From: Solicoccozyma terricola
Taxonomy: Eukaryota; Basidiomycota; Tremellomycetes; Filobasidiales; Piskurozymaceae
DNA: 64,000 bases
Reading direction: 5' to 3'
Assembly (NCBI GenBank): GCA_001600875.1
Contig: BCLD01000011.1
Coordinates: 1-64,000 of the forward strand
Part shown: piece by piece, positions 1 through 11,499 of the stretch
How the letters are laid out: every line of letters starts with the position of its first letter
Position numbering within the stretch: the stretch's first letter is position 1
Position numbers and translations under genes: made by a program
The notes under the pieces: model-generated
Told to the model about the DNA's origin: nothing
The model's database searches: none
The model's input: only the letters and a program-made list of their open reading frames with translations

Positions 1-95
1 CCCTAACCCTAACCCTAACCCTAACCCTAACCCTAACCCTAACCCTAACCCTAACCCTAACCCTAACCCTAACCCTAACCCTAACCCTAACCCTA
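1..95. repeat. Telomeric repeat array (CCCTAA)n
   Basis: An uninterrupted run of about 15 perfect CCCTAA units begins at base 1 and breaks off at CCCTACGG. The C-rich strand reads 5'->3' inward, which is the orientation expected at the left end of a chromosome. The unit equals TTAGGG, the common fungal and vertebrate telomere unit. Confidence 0.98.
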
Positions 96-2335
96 CGGTG
101 AATGTGGCTCATCGCTTGGAACCGTACCTCGGACAGGATGACAGCCGGAGCTCTTCGCCTCGTTCAGACCTCCGTTGTGTGCCGTCTATAAGTCTCGAGG
201 AGGATACAAGACAGATGGCGAACGATTCTGGTCATGTAGCCGCAACGGGAGATCCAATCGAGATGGCAGCTCTCAGCGCCATCGAAGCGCAATACCTCGT
301 TGCACAGTGCATAGCCACGGACTGCAACCGCAGTCATTCCTCTGTGCCGCCTATTTCATCAAGTTGACCACCTCTCCACCACAGGTTCTTCATGAAACTC
401 AATCCCATGCTGGCAATTTTAGATCCAAATTGTACGTTCTTCAGGTGCCTGTATCGAATGTCAACAAGAGCGAAGCTCATCGCTTCGTTCTCTAGATCAT
501 ACCTATCGTCGACTGCGTGCAGGCAACTTTATCCTGCTGACGGCGATCCTCTACGCGGCCGCTCGTTTTCATAGACCAGACCTTGTGACTCCGCTTCTAT
601 CTCACGCACAGGCCCTCCTTAGCCGAGCCTTGATTGGGAATATATGGGATGTCGCCACGATACAGGCAATCTGCATTCTGGTCTCTTACAAGAGACCGGA
701 CGACACGTCTGCATACGTCAAGGTCGGATTGGCCGTCCGTGCCGCTCATCAACTGGGGCTGAATATGCCGCCGTCAAAGGATCTGCCAGCAGAGGAGGAG
801 GAAGCTCGCCGCCTTTTGGTGAGTACGCTGCCTTCTAATGGGGTGGGGTGGAGGTTAGGCGTGGCTCAGATGGACATATGGGTACTGACCTACACATCCA
901 GAATGACGAAAGAACTTGGATTTGTGCGTTGAATCTCCCACTGTTCTACAGCTGTTCATGCTGAAACGTGCACTGGCACCATTCTCAGGTCTAGCGTGTG
1001 AGTTCGCGGGCTGAGCCCAGAGACGTCCTTCAATTTACAAATGAAGATTCTGCCGTGGCATTACCACATCTCGTCACCTGTACGTACCCTGCTAATTGGT
1101 ATAGGTTTGGATAGCCTGTGAGTTCTGTCCGTAAGTTTGCGGGTTTCCCTCCCTGGTTGACTCCATATGCGACTCGTCCCTTGTGACACGGCTCTTCCTC
1201 GGGCCCGTCAGGTATAGGTCAGTACAGATGAGATATGACTCCGATGGATGGTTGATCAATGACAAATAGCATTATCACAGCCAAGTCTGTCGCCTGCCAG
1301 GGTCGATCTCCCAGCAGGACGTCGGAGATGTCAAGCTCTGGGCTGAACGGCACGTGTATCTAGACATACCGGGAGATGCTCACCTGGCCTGCTGTGTTGG
1401 GTGAGTAGCTGTGGATTCCACCCAGCACTACCGTTCATCACTTATCCCCCGTGTGTCCTGTGTGGTTTCGTTAGCTTTGGCATACCAATGGCTTTGCTCG
1501 CGCTAGGCGAGGCAAAGAACCTCGGGGTTAGATCGTCGTCAGCTTCGATGGATGACTTGCGACTGCCGTTGATCAAGATGCTACTGGGTCAACACCAGCA
1601 ATACTGGCTTGATCCTGCCTATCCTGATCGCCTCGTCGCTCCTTACAATATCATTTGCGCCGCGTCCGCGACGTGGTTGCTGTTCGAAACGGCATCGCAA
1701 GAATTCCAGCAATCTGGAACGGATATAAATCGAATCAACCTATTACTCGCAGCCCAAGCTGCTACTGAACGCTTGGAGGAGCTGAGAGATGTAGGGCTTA
1801 TGCTTTATGTTTTCGATGTGATCAGTTCACATGTCTCGAAATTAGGTTTCAGCTTGTATATGGTGAGCTCCGAAGCGAGCACGGCGTTTCTGTGATTGCC
1901 TTACTGAATCTGAGCTCAAGGACAGTTTCGCCATGCTTTCAAAGAAGAGGACCTGGAGATAATCTTGCCTCTCATATTGCGCATACATAGTTGTTGCTCG
2001 TTAGAACCGGACAGGACCTCCAATTTCGCACACAATTACTTGAAGAGGTTCTATGGTCGTCTGGCTAAAGTCTTTCGAGTCTGTCTGCACGCTGTCCGTC
2101 CGGTGCTCGAGCAGGCTCCACCACAAGCTTTGCAGCCTGCCCCACTTGAGGTATGCAGGCACCTCCTCAGCTACGGAGCTTGTTCGAACTGACAGTCAAG
2201 CAATCTCTGGAAAGGTTGATGATCATTTGTGTCTCGACGAGGATCGTCTCTTCGAGGAGTTTCTCAGGTAAGTCCGATGGTGTTCTGTGAGAACAGTTGT
2301 TTAGGGCATGCGAACAGGTCCGCCTTCGGAACTGA
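96..2335 (+). pseudogene. Telomere-truncated Zn-cluster transcription factor (fungal_trans domain)
   Basis: The stretch at about 480-820 reads, in one frame, as the middle homology region of fungal Zn(II)2Cys6 regulators: LLTAILYAAARFHRPD, then VATIQAICILVSYKRP and VGLAVRAAHQLGLNM. A good donor (GTGAGT) follows the EEEARRLL stretch. A second block at about 1480-1860 contains QYWLDPAYPDRLVAPYN and resembles the C-terminal half of these proteins. The last exons (DEDRLFEEFLR, then a GTAAGT intron) can end at a stop at 2333-2335. No Cys6 cluster is visible and the gene runs straight into the telomere, so the DNA-binding end is missing. Whether the 900-1400 stretch is spliced out cleanly is unclear. 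I infer a regulator beheaded by chromosome breakage and telomere healing, probably non-functional. Confidence 0.6.
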
Positions 2336-2588
2336 CTGGTGGGAACAGTGACGAGATGGAAGTCAGCCTTGTTGTAACATCAGTAGAGAATGAGATACCG
2401 AGCCGGATTGACATATATGATGATAGACGTCTTCGTCACTTGTCAGTGCACAGCATGTGGCAGTCCGGTCGACGAGGGAAAGTCCGCTTCTTCAACGGGG
2501 AGCAATCATGCAATCATGCCAATCGTGCTATCATCTGGTACCTCATCCGCTCGTGACATACGACCTCTATACATCGATATACATCGAC

Positions 2589-4116
2589 CTACTCCCTGCC
2601 TTTCCGAAAGTCATCCCCGACTGTCTCTCTTCGACCACCAAAGACGCTCAGCCTAGGGAGCTCCCTCCCCGCACCCTGTGTATGAGCGAAGGCTTCCTCC
2701 TTCCCTCCAAGCACTCTGACTTTGGTAACCAATTCTCGGAAAGTGCCATCCGAGCCGCTGTATTTCATGACCATCCGCATGACCCACGGGGCAAAGAATC
2801 GCTGCAAGAGAACCAATTATGAGCAAAGTTCAGGTAATAATCGGTGTGAGTGCTGCTCCCCGACTACTTACCCCGAAGCTTAGCACGTAAGCGCAGCTGG
2901 GCATGAAAACGACCCTACTCTTGTCTGCTTCGACCACATCCACGATTTTCTGGGCAACCTCGTCAACTGAGAATGTGAATACCGCGATAAGCGACGGTTT
3001 CAACGCGGAAACTAAAGTCTACGATTTAGGGGACTGACCGTGAAGCGTTGGAACCCAGAACTGACCACTGGCGTCGGCCATGTTGCCGATCGTCAGAGCG
3101 GTCTCGACCTTCAGGGGACATATGACTGACACTCGAACACGATTCGTCTTGTACCAGTAGTCGAGTTCGTGAATCAACCCGGATTGCACTGCGGAGACCC
3201 CGGCCTTCGAAGCATGGTAAGAGATATCCAACGGCAAACTATTGAGCATATTGCCGTTAGGATATCATCAGCTTATGTATCAGCCAGCGCAGTCCCAGCG
3301 GATGACTACCCACTCCATATAACCCGCCATGGATCCAAGGAGAACGATATGCCCACCCCATCCATTCCTGGCCACCTTCTTTGACGCAGCCTTACTCAGG
3401 GGGTCGTTCACCATGTAGCTGCCGAACGCTCTAACGGTGGACATAAGTCCAGTCAAATTCACATCGACCGGCAACCTCTCCCTGCCCAGAGGGTATTCCA
3501 CGGGGTCGTCCAGCAACGCCCCAGGACGGGCGGTCCCTGCGCTTGCCAGGACGATGGTACACATTCCCACATCCTTCTCCATCCGGGCCCGAGCTACTAT
3601 CATCTGTTCGTCATTGGTCACGTCGACCTGGATGTACAGGTGTTCCGTGCCGTGCTTGCTTTTGGGCGCCATGTCCAGAATGACGACTCTGGCACCCTTC
3701 GAGGCAAAGAATTGACATGCTCGACCCGCGATCCCAGCTGCTCCACCCGTGGCCACGACGATATGATCACTCCACTTGATTTCGCGACTGGCCATCCGGT
3801 CAACAAAAAGGCGTTGCCCGACCGAGTTCACAGCTTTGAAGACCAAGATCCCCGAGTACACCTGTAGGATGCGCGAGGTCTCGAGAGCGCTCCTCAAGAG
3901 GGCCCAGACTTCTTGGAGACCGACCTTATAGGATGAGCGATTGAGTTTGCTCAAGGCGGTTTGCCACGCTTTGCGATCAGTGACGAAGTAACATCCGGCG
4001 GACCACGCTAAAAAAGCAAGGCTCTTGTAGGTGAAGAAGGGTGACACGAGCCGTACAAGGGCGTCCACGGTGAATCGACGGTACGTCGGCGTTGTGCGTT
4101 TACCTTGAGGAGTCAT
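2589..4116 (-). CDS. Membrane-type short-chain dehydrogenase/reductase (SDR16C/retinol-dehydrogenase-like)
   Basis: Four exons (4116-3314, 3238-3039, 2966-2872, 2801-2589) splice in frame to about 436 residues. The N-terminal 110 residues carry hydrophobic stretches (SLAFLAWSAGCYFV, LQVYSGILVFKAV), as in membrane-bound SDR16C enzymes that reduce or oxidise retinoid, sterol or long-chain alcohol substrates. The Rossmann motif reads TGGAAGIAGRA, so the last Gly of TGxxxGIG is Ala with a Gly directly after it. The NNAG equivalent reads ASAG. The catalytic YxxxK is intact as YHASK after the first intron, which uses a GTGGGT donor and a CTAAC branch. For intron 2 an alternative in-frame acceptor at TTTAG would add 16 residues. 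A TATATAA lies at 4207-4213, about 90 bp upstream. Substrate unknown. Confidence 0.85.
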
Positions 4117-4206
4117 GATTGGTTGGGCGATCGGCGTGTACGTTTTGTGCTGAATGTTCGCAAAGTGCTCTTAGGCCAAAGAACCTGTTAGGAAAGAACG
4201 GGTAGG

Positions 4207-4213
4207 TTATATA
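4207..4213 (-). promoter_or_regulatory. TATA box of the SDR gene
   Basis: TATATAA on the minus strand, about 90 bp upstream of the ATG at 4116. Sequence and spacing are typical of a fungal core promoter. Confidence 0.5.
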
Positions 4214-4289
4214 GGGCAAGTTGTCCTTGTCGGAACTCGATGCCCCGGGGCTCCCCTGAACTCCCGAGCGGAAGTCGGCATATTTTGTG

Positions 4290-6122
4290 CACATGATCTC
4301 GGCGCTCGGGTGCTCTTTCTGGTTGATGCCGAAGGGTTAGCCAAATCTCGGCTCTCGGCCGCGGTAATGCAGCTCACGGCTCTCACCTCCGAGGCCAGGA
4401 ATCACGGCGTCTTCTGTGCCAAACATTTCGCCCTTAACTCTATTGGAGAACCTCCGCTTCAAGATCGACGTCCAGGTCGACGAATCGACCCTTCACGAAT
4501 GTTAAATTCCTCACTTTCGCCAGGTGTTAGAAGAGGGTCATGCAAAAAGCCTCATGAGCTCATACAACTCATACAATTACGTCAACGGGGTCAAGACGGG
4601 CGATAGCATCTTTCTGCTTAACGGCATCGTTCGGGACGTTTGGAAACAAGACGAGGTTTTTCGTTACTTGTGACTTCCTCTGGGGACTACGGATGGGCCT
4701 AGATCAGTGAAGGCCGGGTTGGATGTGGAGATGCCTGCGAGGATAGTCCGAGCGAGGAGTCTACGTAAGGCCCTGGCGTCCGGGGAGCTGGCCTGGGAGG
4801 ACATTCGGCCCATCTGTCTGCCGCTGCTTGTGACGCAATTGATCTTTCGTGCGCGGGTATGGGGTATAGAAGTTCGCGGGCTGGGGGTGGTGGGCTGCGC
4901 TAAGCATCGTCTCCTAGTTCGCGAGGCGGCCACCAAGGGCATAATCCTGCTGAAGAACGCAACGGACGCCGACCGGCCCATCCTGCCGTTTACTCCTGCA
5001 GTCAAATGTCTAGCAGTAATAGGACATCTCGCTGTGGCGAGGCAAACTGGAGACTACGGGTCGTCTATGGTCCACGATCGTCACATCCAATCTCCTTTGG
5101 CTGGACTGACAAAGGCGTCAAGTCGATGTGGAAATAGTCTACCTGGACGGCCGGAACATCGGATGGGCACTGTCGGAAACCATGCGAGCGGATGCCGTGC
5201 TCGTGCTCGTGGGAGACGCCTGTGTGGAGGAAGGCGAACACCTCATCAACGACGATCCTAGCATCAACATCGGTTTCTTACCGGGCAGGCTTGGGACCAC
5301 CTTGTTCCAACGGCTACTCAGCTTTGGCATCCAAACGTACGGCAGTTTCGCCAAGTTCCCAGGGGGAGATCGGCAGAGTCTGGCGCTGAACGCCCACGAC
5401 GCCGAGCTGGTCGAAGCCATCACGCATGCTCCTGAGCGCAAGAGGGTCTTGGCAATGGAAGCCAGCGGTGCCGTGCTTTTGCCAAAGGAAGTGTCAGCGC
5501 AGACCGCACCAATCCTGTTGAATGGCTATGCTGGTTGCGAGTTCGGCAACGCCTTCCAGGACGTGCTGTGGGGTGTGATGGAACCCTCCGGTCGACCTCC
5601 TTACATCATTCCTGAATCGGAGGACGATCTTCCGGATGCGGTGGTGTAAGATCGATGGGTGGGGATATCGAAAGCTGCAACGGGATGGCAAGACAGCAGC
5701 GTATCCGTTCGGTTTTCGGCTGGGCTATGGCTCCATGCAGATAGTCTCGGACTCAATGACGTTGCCAAACCGCCTGGATCACCGCCATTTCCTTGTCGGT
5801 GTGAGAGTGGCGAACCTCGGGGAGAGACTGTCATCGATCGTGGTGCAAGTTTACGCGGGGAAAAGGTCTGCAGTCCACTCGAATGATTGTGGAATGGTCT
5901 TTGCTCGGGTTAGCCGGGAGTGAAGTTCGAGTAGGTGCTTCTCTGTCTTTGGAGGTCGACTGCAGATGCGATTCGATCGCGCACGTCGCGACCCAGATGA
6001 TGGAGCTGGAGGCTGGCGAGTACGAGTTTCACGTTTGGACATTTGAAGGCGAGGCACCCGCCCGGGGGGTGGGGGAGCAAGGTGACTTTGGAAGCCTCGT
6101 GTTTTACATGGTGAAGCGATGA
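4290..6122 (+). pseudogene. Glycoside hydrolase family 3 (beta-glucosidase) relic
   Basis: Pieces of a GH3 enzyme follow each other in the correct order but in shifting frames: NHGVFCAKHFALNSI (about 4410), the FKIDVQVDE...FRQVLEEGHAKSLMSSYNS region (4460-4570), DFLWGL (4670), KAGLDVEMP (4708, around the nucleophile loop), REAATKGIILLKN, a GDYGSS motif, the PSGRPPYIIPESEDDLP block (5590) and AYPFGF with a fibronectin-III-like tail (VVQVYAG, 5840). At least four frame changes and internal stops occur without plausible introns. The N-terminal half of the barrel is absent, and the relic starts about 170 bp from the divergent SDR gene. It is therefore a 5'-truncated, frameshifted pseudogene. The parent would have hydrolysed beta-glucosides outside or inside the cell. 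Confidence 0.85.
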
Positions 6123-6622
6123 GACTTGCACTAGGCGCCCCGCCGCCCTGAGAGAATGCGAATGTAGGCTTCCTCGCGTATACTCGCAACTGCACACATC
6201 CAGCCTGGTTTAACATGTTGTCTAATGTACCGAACATCACTGAAGGTCATTGCTGCCATTCCTCACACGATGTGTCATAACGCAGCGCTCATTTACCCAT
6301 TTCCAGCTTCACCTTCTCCTGCTGGAGGAACTTTTGACGAGCACTGGATAGGCACAGACCACCCGCCTAAGTGGCACAGGATGGTGCGCTCACAAGATGG
6401 TGCGCTCAACTGTTGTACCGGCTAGAATCGCGAACATGGACCTGGGCAACACTCGATCGATGCTCATCCAATGCTGCCCGAGCGACGCATCGCCTGAAAT
6501 GATAAACGAGGCTGATATGATGCTCAACCGTACACGCTTGTACCGGCCTGGAGTTTACCCGTCTCTGGCTTCAGCTTCAGAAACGCATGTACGTGAGCTG
6601 TTAAACAAGTGGAAGTATGCAA
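6123..6622. other. Intergenic, no gene recognised
   Basis: Only short open frames without recognisable motifs lie between the GH3 relic and the 3' end of the alpha/beta hydrolase. A short duplicated phrase (ATGGTGCGCTCA) occurs at 6381 and 6396. Confidence 0.5.
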
Positions 6623-7632
6623 TCACAAGACACGGTTGTAAAATTCGATGTAGTCTACAATCACCCTCTCAAACCAATCTCCGACATAGACGTCAAAATG
6701 ACCAGCGCCGTCATACAGCTTCACCGTGCCTCGAGGGGCTTCCTTGACGTACGTCATGGTGGGACCCGGCGGAGCCACTGAATCCTCCCCGCACACTGCG
6801 AAATAGATCGGGCATGGGACGTGTTTTGCGTAGGATCCAGGGCAGAGAAAAGGCATTGCCAGCACGATGCGAGCAGGGACGCTTTGGATCTGTCGCTTCC
6901 AGTCTTCCTCTGGGAGGAGCTTCCTATACCCCTTGATGGCATCGGGGGCGTTCATCAGAGCCGCTGCGCACAAGCAAGTAGGTTGGTCAGCGGGGGCGAT
7001 TCCCCATGACAAAGACATACATCAATCGAGAGGTAGAGAGAGAAGAAAGGAGGATCATCTTTTCACTGACTTTCACCTGGTTCGCCTACGATCGCAACAG
7101 TCACCGTCGAGGTTCCGCTCGACGACAACTTATCCCAAAGTCCTAATAGAGAGAGCTTCAGGATGGGCCCATACCCCGTCTGCAAAGCCGACGAGATGCC
7201 ACTGGTGAAAGGGCATTGAGCAACGGCAGCGCTCACGCGGGATTTCTCCTTGGCAGCTGTCACGATCGCAAGACCTCCTCCAAAGCTTGTTCCAAAAATG
7301 CCGATCCTGCTGGTATCTACGATGTCGAGTTGACAGACATAGTCCAGAGCGGCAGACCAATCGTCTGCCTGGCTCCAGAAGTCTATCAGTCCTCGTGGTG
7401 ATCCTGTTGACCCGCCGAAGTACCGGTAGTCAAATGCTAGGCATGTGTACCCTGCCGCCTGAAACCTTTCGCTATAGGCATCGAGTCTCATCTCTTTGAC
7501 GCCACCTAGGCCATGACCAAGGACTATAGTTGGCGACCGCGTCCTTTTGCTTGCGCGAGGTGAAGGATACAGCCAACCCGCGCATGTCTCGGTCCCTGAG
7601 GCGAAGCGTACGTTTTGTCTCGCAGGTAACAT
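6623..7632 (-). CDS. Alpha/beta hydrolase (dienelactone hydrolase/peptidase S15-like)
   Basis: Two exons (7632-7077 and 6963-6623) join to 298 residues. The start is the ATG at 7632; codons further upstream are non-ATG. The fold is clear: GHGLGGVKEM forms the oxyanion region, GTSFGGG the nucleophile elbow (Ser), CGEDS the acid loop and DGAGHFDVY the catalytic His. The order and length match small cytosolic alpha/beta hydrolases of the DLH/XynC-like type, whose substrates are usually esters or lactones. The intron (GTGAAA...CTGAC...GCAG) is 113 nt and removes an out-of-frame stop. The C-terminus is intact. Nothing in the neighbours fixes the substrate. Confidence 0.85.
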
Positions 7633-8063
7633 CCTATAAATGAGCAAAAGAGAGATGCTCGGCGTGGGGGCAATTGCCTATGACTGGGGCCACAGGATCT
7701 TCACTGGTGCTGGCGAAGAAGAATCAATCGCAAGATAGGCGGATCGATGGAAGTGGAAGCGTGTCCGCTCGGACATCTACACACAGATATATCATCAAAA
7801 GATTGATTGAATGAAGAAGTGCAGTCGTCTAGTGAATCGAGAAGTGCAGTCAAGGCGGCAAATCCGGAAGCAAGCGGGTATACGGTGTGCTGGTTTCCCC
7901 GAATGCCGTCTTCGTGCCATATAACCGAATCCCGAATCCCGGATCCCGCGCCTCATGGGTAGGGGTGATAGTGGACACTCGTCAAAAAAAAAAGGAAGCA
8001 GGCAGTTGCTATAGAAGGCTTCAAATGCGGTCTCCGTGGGGTCGCTGGTGTTAAGAGGAATGG

Positions 8064-8158
8064 ACTGGGATCTCTGTCTCAGCAACTATGATGATGTTTT
8101 ATAGATAGTGACAAGAGAACCTAACTGGGATCTCTGTCTCAGCAACTATGATGATGTT
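8064..8158. repeat. 35-bp direct repeat, 60-bp period
   Basis: Positions 8064-8098 and 8124-8158 are identical over 35 bases (starting ACTGGGATCTCTGTCTCAGC) and separated by 25 unrelated bases. No gene covers them. They may be part of a decayed mobile element, since a reverse-transcriptase relic lies 400 bp downstream. Confidence 0.85.
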
Positions 8159-8499
8159 GAAGAGAAGGATAATAGCGTGTCCAGCGTTCGCCGTTTCGAT
8201 AGGAGCTGCTTCTCGTTGCACGTGATGCTGTCCACATGTCTAGGTTTATCGTGGCAACGTGGCGTCCATCTCAACTGCTTTACTCGCCTCACCACCAAAA
8301 GTACCTCCCAGCACACTGCTCATAACGAATGGACAGTCTGAGTGCATAGTTCCAGTCATCCATCGAAACCAGGAATGATCAGCCAGAGTCCCCAACCACC
8401 TCGCTTAAAAGCTGCCTTTCGACTTTCTGCGTTCAGTCAACCGCTCAGTCCTCCCACACGTCCTCAGTGTCATCGCCTCCTTCCTTCAAGAACTCCCAG

Positions 8500-8740
8500 G
8501 TCCACTCCTTGTGCCGCCAACTCCGTGGTAGCTTATCCAGGGAAGTTGATGCTTTTTGTGTAGGAAAAACACTTCGTTGGTTTGAGGTAGAGCAAGTTCT
8601 CCTTTAGAATATGGAGAACTTCGAGGAAAGTGGTTCGCACTTCCTCTTCTGTCTTTCCATAGACTGCAATTGTCATCTATGTAGACCACCACACCCCGTT
8701 CTATGAGAGGTTGGAGGGTTGCATCCGCTATCAGCTTGCA
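8500..8740 (-). mobile_element. Ty3/gypsy reverse-transcriptase relic
   Basis: On the minus strand one frame gives GVVVYIDDN, containing the RT catalytic YxDD. A second frame continues with YGKTEEEVRTTFLEVL and ENLLYLKPTKC, which is the helix and LYxKxxKC motif that follows the DD in Ty3/gypsy polymerases. The frame changes just after the DD and a stop follows, so this is a dead fragment of about 80 codons. No LTRs were seen around it. Confidence 0.8.
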
Positions 8741-9263
8741 ACTACGAGCTTGGCATTCCCACCAATGACTGGGAGCGTTTACGTGATCCTCGATCCCGAC
8801 CAGCACTTAGCATCGGTTTCGGTTCTGGCATATCTCGGTTCATGAAAACACGCCACCTGGATGTGGGCCCAACATCCTGGCCCTTTATGACGGCGGATTC
8901 AGTGAGCTGGCATGCATGGCACTCTCATTTAGCGGGAACCCGAACGCTTGGCAGCCATCCAGCCAACGGGACTGGGGAGTCGGTTACATGGTTCGTGCCG
9001 TCTACAACTATTGGTAAATGCCTTTGTTGTATGATCCGCAGACAGACCTGAAGAAGAATCAAGCCACGTTAGCTGTATCTATCCGCAGTTACTCGGCTCA
9101 CGTCAGAAATTACGTTCGTTACCCTTCGGTATGAAGCCGTGCCAAGCTTTGAGGCTTCCACAGTGGGTAAGATCACACAGCACAGCGGATTGCTGGTGGG
9201 ATGTTCTTCGACGTGGTGATGTGAGTGACCCCGCCCGTCGCACAGCGCCCCCTCCCCGCGATG

Positions 9264-9270
9264 TATATAA
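9264..9270 (+). promoter_or_regulatory. TATA box of the metalloprotease-like gene
   Basis: TATATAA lies 67 bp upstream of the ATG at 9337, in a C-rich promoter. Confidence 0.5.
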
Positions 9271-9336
9271 CCCGCCGTCCCCCTCCTGGCCCGATGTCGC
9301 TCGCTCCGGCTCCCTCTCGTTCGAACCAACCCCAGC

Positions 9337-11499
9337 ATGGCGCGCACCATGCCCTTCCTCGCGACCCTCGCCATCTTCCTTGCCACCTGTCTCCCGCTCG
9401 TGTCTTGTATCAACCCCAACCTTGGTTTCGGAGCGTCCATCAACGCTTCACAGATTGAGGTCTACGGCGCCGATCAACAGTACTCGTTCTCCGGCAGCGA
9501 TGCACCCAATCCCAGCGACTACCTGTTCATCGTTCCCGTGACCATCACGCGGATATCCTCCTCCGACGAGGCACTCTCCTTGACGCTATACACTCGGTCG
9601 TATAACTACGACGAGGACCAAGCACCTGCAGAAGTCCAGGTCTACCAGGAACAAATCTACATGAATGAACGGCAATCCGTCGAGACCAATGCGCGGTTCA
9701 ACATCTCCACCCAGTCCACCAACACCAGCGTCTACTACCTCCGTGCACAGCTCGACATCAATGACAAGGTCGGCGGCAACAGCACCCTATTCCGCGCAAC
9801 GTCTCAGGCGCCGTCGTGCTTTCATACAACATGACCACCGGATCCTGGACCCCGACGGAACCAGCAATGTACGCGCAGCAGGAAAACGAAGCAACCCACG
9901 CTGAGTACGAAGCAGAGCTTGCTCTAGTGTCCGAGCCTCCTATCGATACCACCCCGGACACTGTTATTCGTGGGCAGGACCCAGACCTTCCCGAGGAGGA
10001 TTCAAACAACACCACTCCCAATGAGGCGGTGGAGAAACCATCGGGTTCGGACCCGCCCCCAACAGGAGACAACTCGACGACGACGCCTTGTGATAGTTAC
10101 AGGCACAAGCACACCGGCAGCCCAAAGCCGTGGAAGGACCATCCGGAGTCGAAACCTTGGGAACACCATCACTCGGACTCGACGCCGTGGCAGTCACCGG
10201 ACTGGACGACGACGACGACGCCCTGTGCGACACCAACACCCCCACGCTGCCCTCCCGCGGGAGTCAAATACGCGCGTATGCAAGCAGGACAAGCATCCGG
10301 GACCGGCACCGTCCACCTAACGCTCACCTACGGCCCCGCCGCGCAACCCGTCCCCATTCGTCAACTCTCCGTGACCGCGTTCGGGATCGTGAATGATCGT
10401 GTGCGGCAAGCGACGGGGAAGACTGATAATAGCGGGTTTGTGACTCTGCTGTTCCGCTTGGAGGAGGGGGAGACGATTTTGGTGTACAAGGTTTCTGTGT
10501 CGCTTGATGCGGAGAAGTTTAGGGTGTCGACGTCGAAGGATAATGGGAAGACGTTCCTCTTCTGGCGAACTAACTCGATTCTCTTGACGTGGCAGCTTGC
10601 GGGGGGCGCTACCACCGACGTTAGCTATCGCTTCATAAACAAGGCCACCAACGACATCTTCAACGTCCAAGACCGCCTGCTCAACTCGTGGGTGTTCGCA
10701 AAGACCAAAGTGTACAACTTCAAGACAAGCTTCCCCACGTCTGGTTCCCCGGGAACACTGACCCCAACGCGACGGACTACTTCCAAGACGGCGACACCAA
10801 CGTCGAAGCGTCCTTTATAAGCGTTCATCCGGATCATGCGACGTACACCTCGGCCCTGGCGCACGAATATGGCCACTGGTTCCACTACCTCGCGCGCAGG
10901 CTGAAACGGATAAACTACCAGCTCAACGCGCTCAACCGCAACTTTTGCCAAACGGGGACGCCCAACTCGCCCGCCGTCTCGCTCACCGAGGGCTATGCCA
11001 CGGCATTCGGACTCTCCTCCCTTTGGCAGTCCCGCTTCCAGGAAGACAAAGGCACAGGCTTCTGCTGGTTCCCCTTCAACCCCACGGCCACCCCTCCCTA
11101 CTGCCTAAAAATCGAAGCCTACAACTGCACCGCGATCCCGCTCGCCGCACGCGATCTCTCCACGGACGAGGGCCGCGTCGCAGCACTCCTGCGTGACCTG
11201 ATCGATGCCGCAGGTGACAACAACGGGGGCGACGATGGGCGTGGCGTTACCGGGTTCTCGGATACGTCGAATCTCGTGCGGGCGAGGGTGCTCTTGGATC
11301 CGCTGCGGGACAATCCATCGAGCATGGAGGAATACTGGTGAGCGTCGAGCTTCTCAGACAGGTTGTATAGAAACGGGAGCCTGGCTAACACGTTACACGG
11401 CGCAGGAAAAACTTCAAGGCTTCCCCGTCGTTGACTACGGCCGATATCGACGCCGCATGGAACATCTTCGAGTATCAGTACGCTAAATTCACCAAGTAG
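9337..11499 (+). CDS. Secreted HEYGH zinc-metalloprotease-like protein, frameshifted
   Basis: The ATG at 9337 opens a signal peptide (MPFLATLAIFLATCLPLVSC) followed by an Asn/Ser/Thr-rich, probably glycosylated N-domain. A Pro/Thr/His-rich low-complexity stretch lies at about 10040-10250 (PWKDHPESKPWEHHHSD). The C-terminal domain holds LAHEYGHWFHY, an HExxH zinc site, and about 60 residues later SLTEGYATAF, whose Glu could be the third ligand as in gluzincins. A final intron (GTGAGC...GCAG) leads to a stop at 11497. Two frame changes occur without room for introns: near 9798 (LFR to NVSGAVV) and near 10735 (SFP to HVWFPG). Each fits loss of one base, the second in a run of C. The gene is either a recent pseudogene or has two assembly errors; codon use and domains are otherwise intact. 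Confidence 0.6.
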
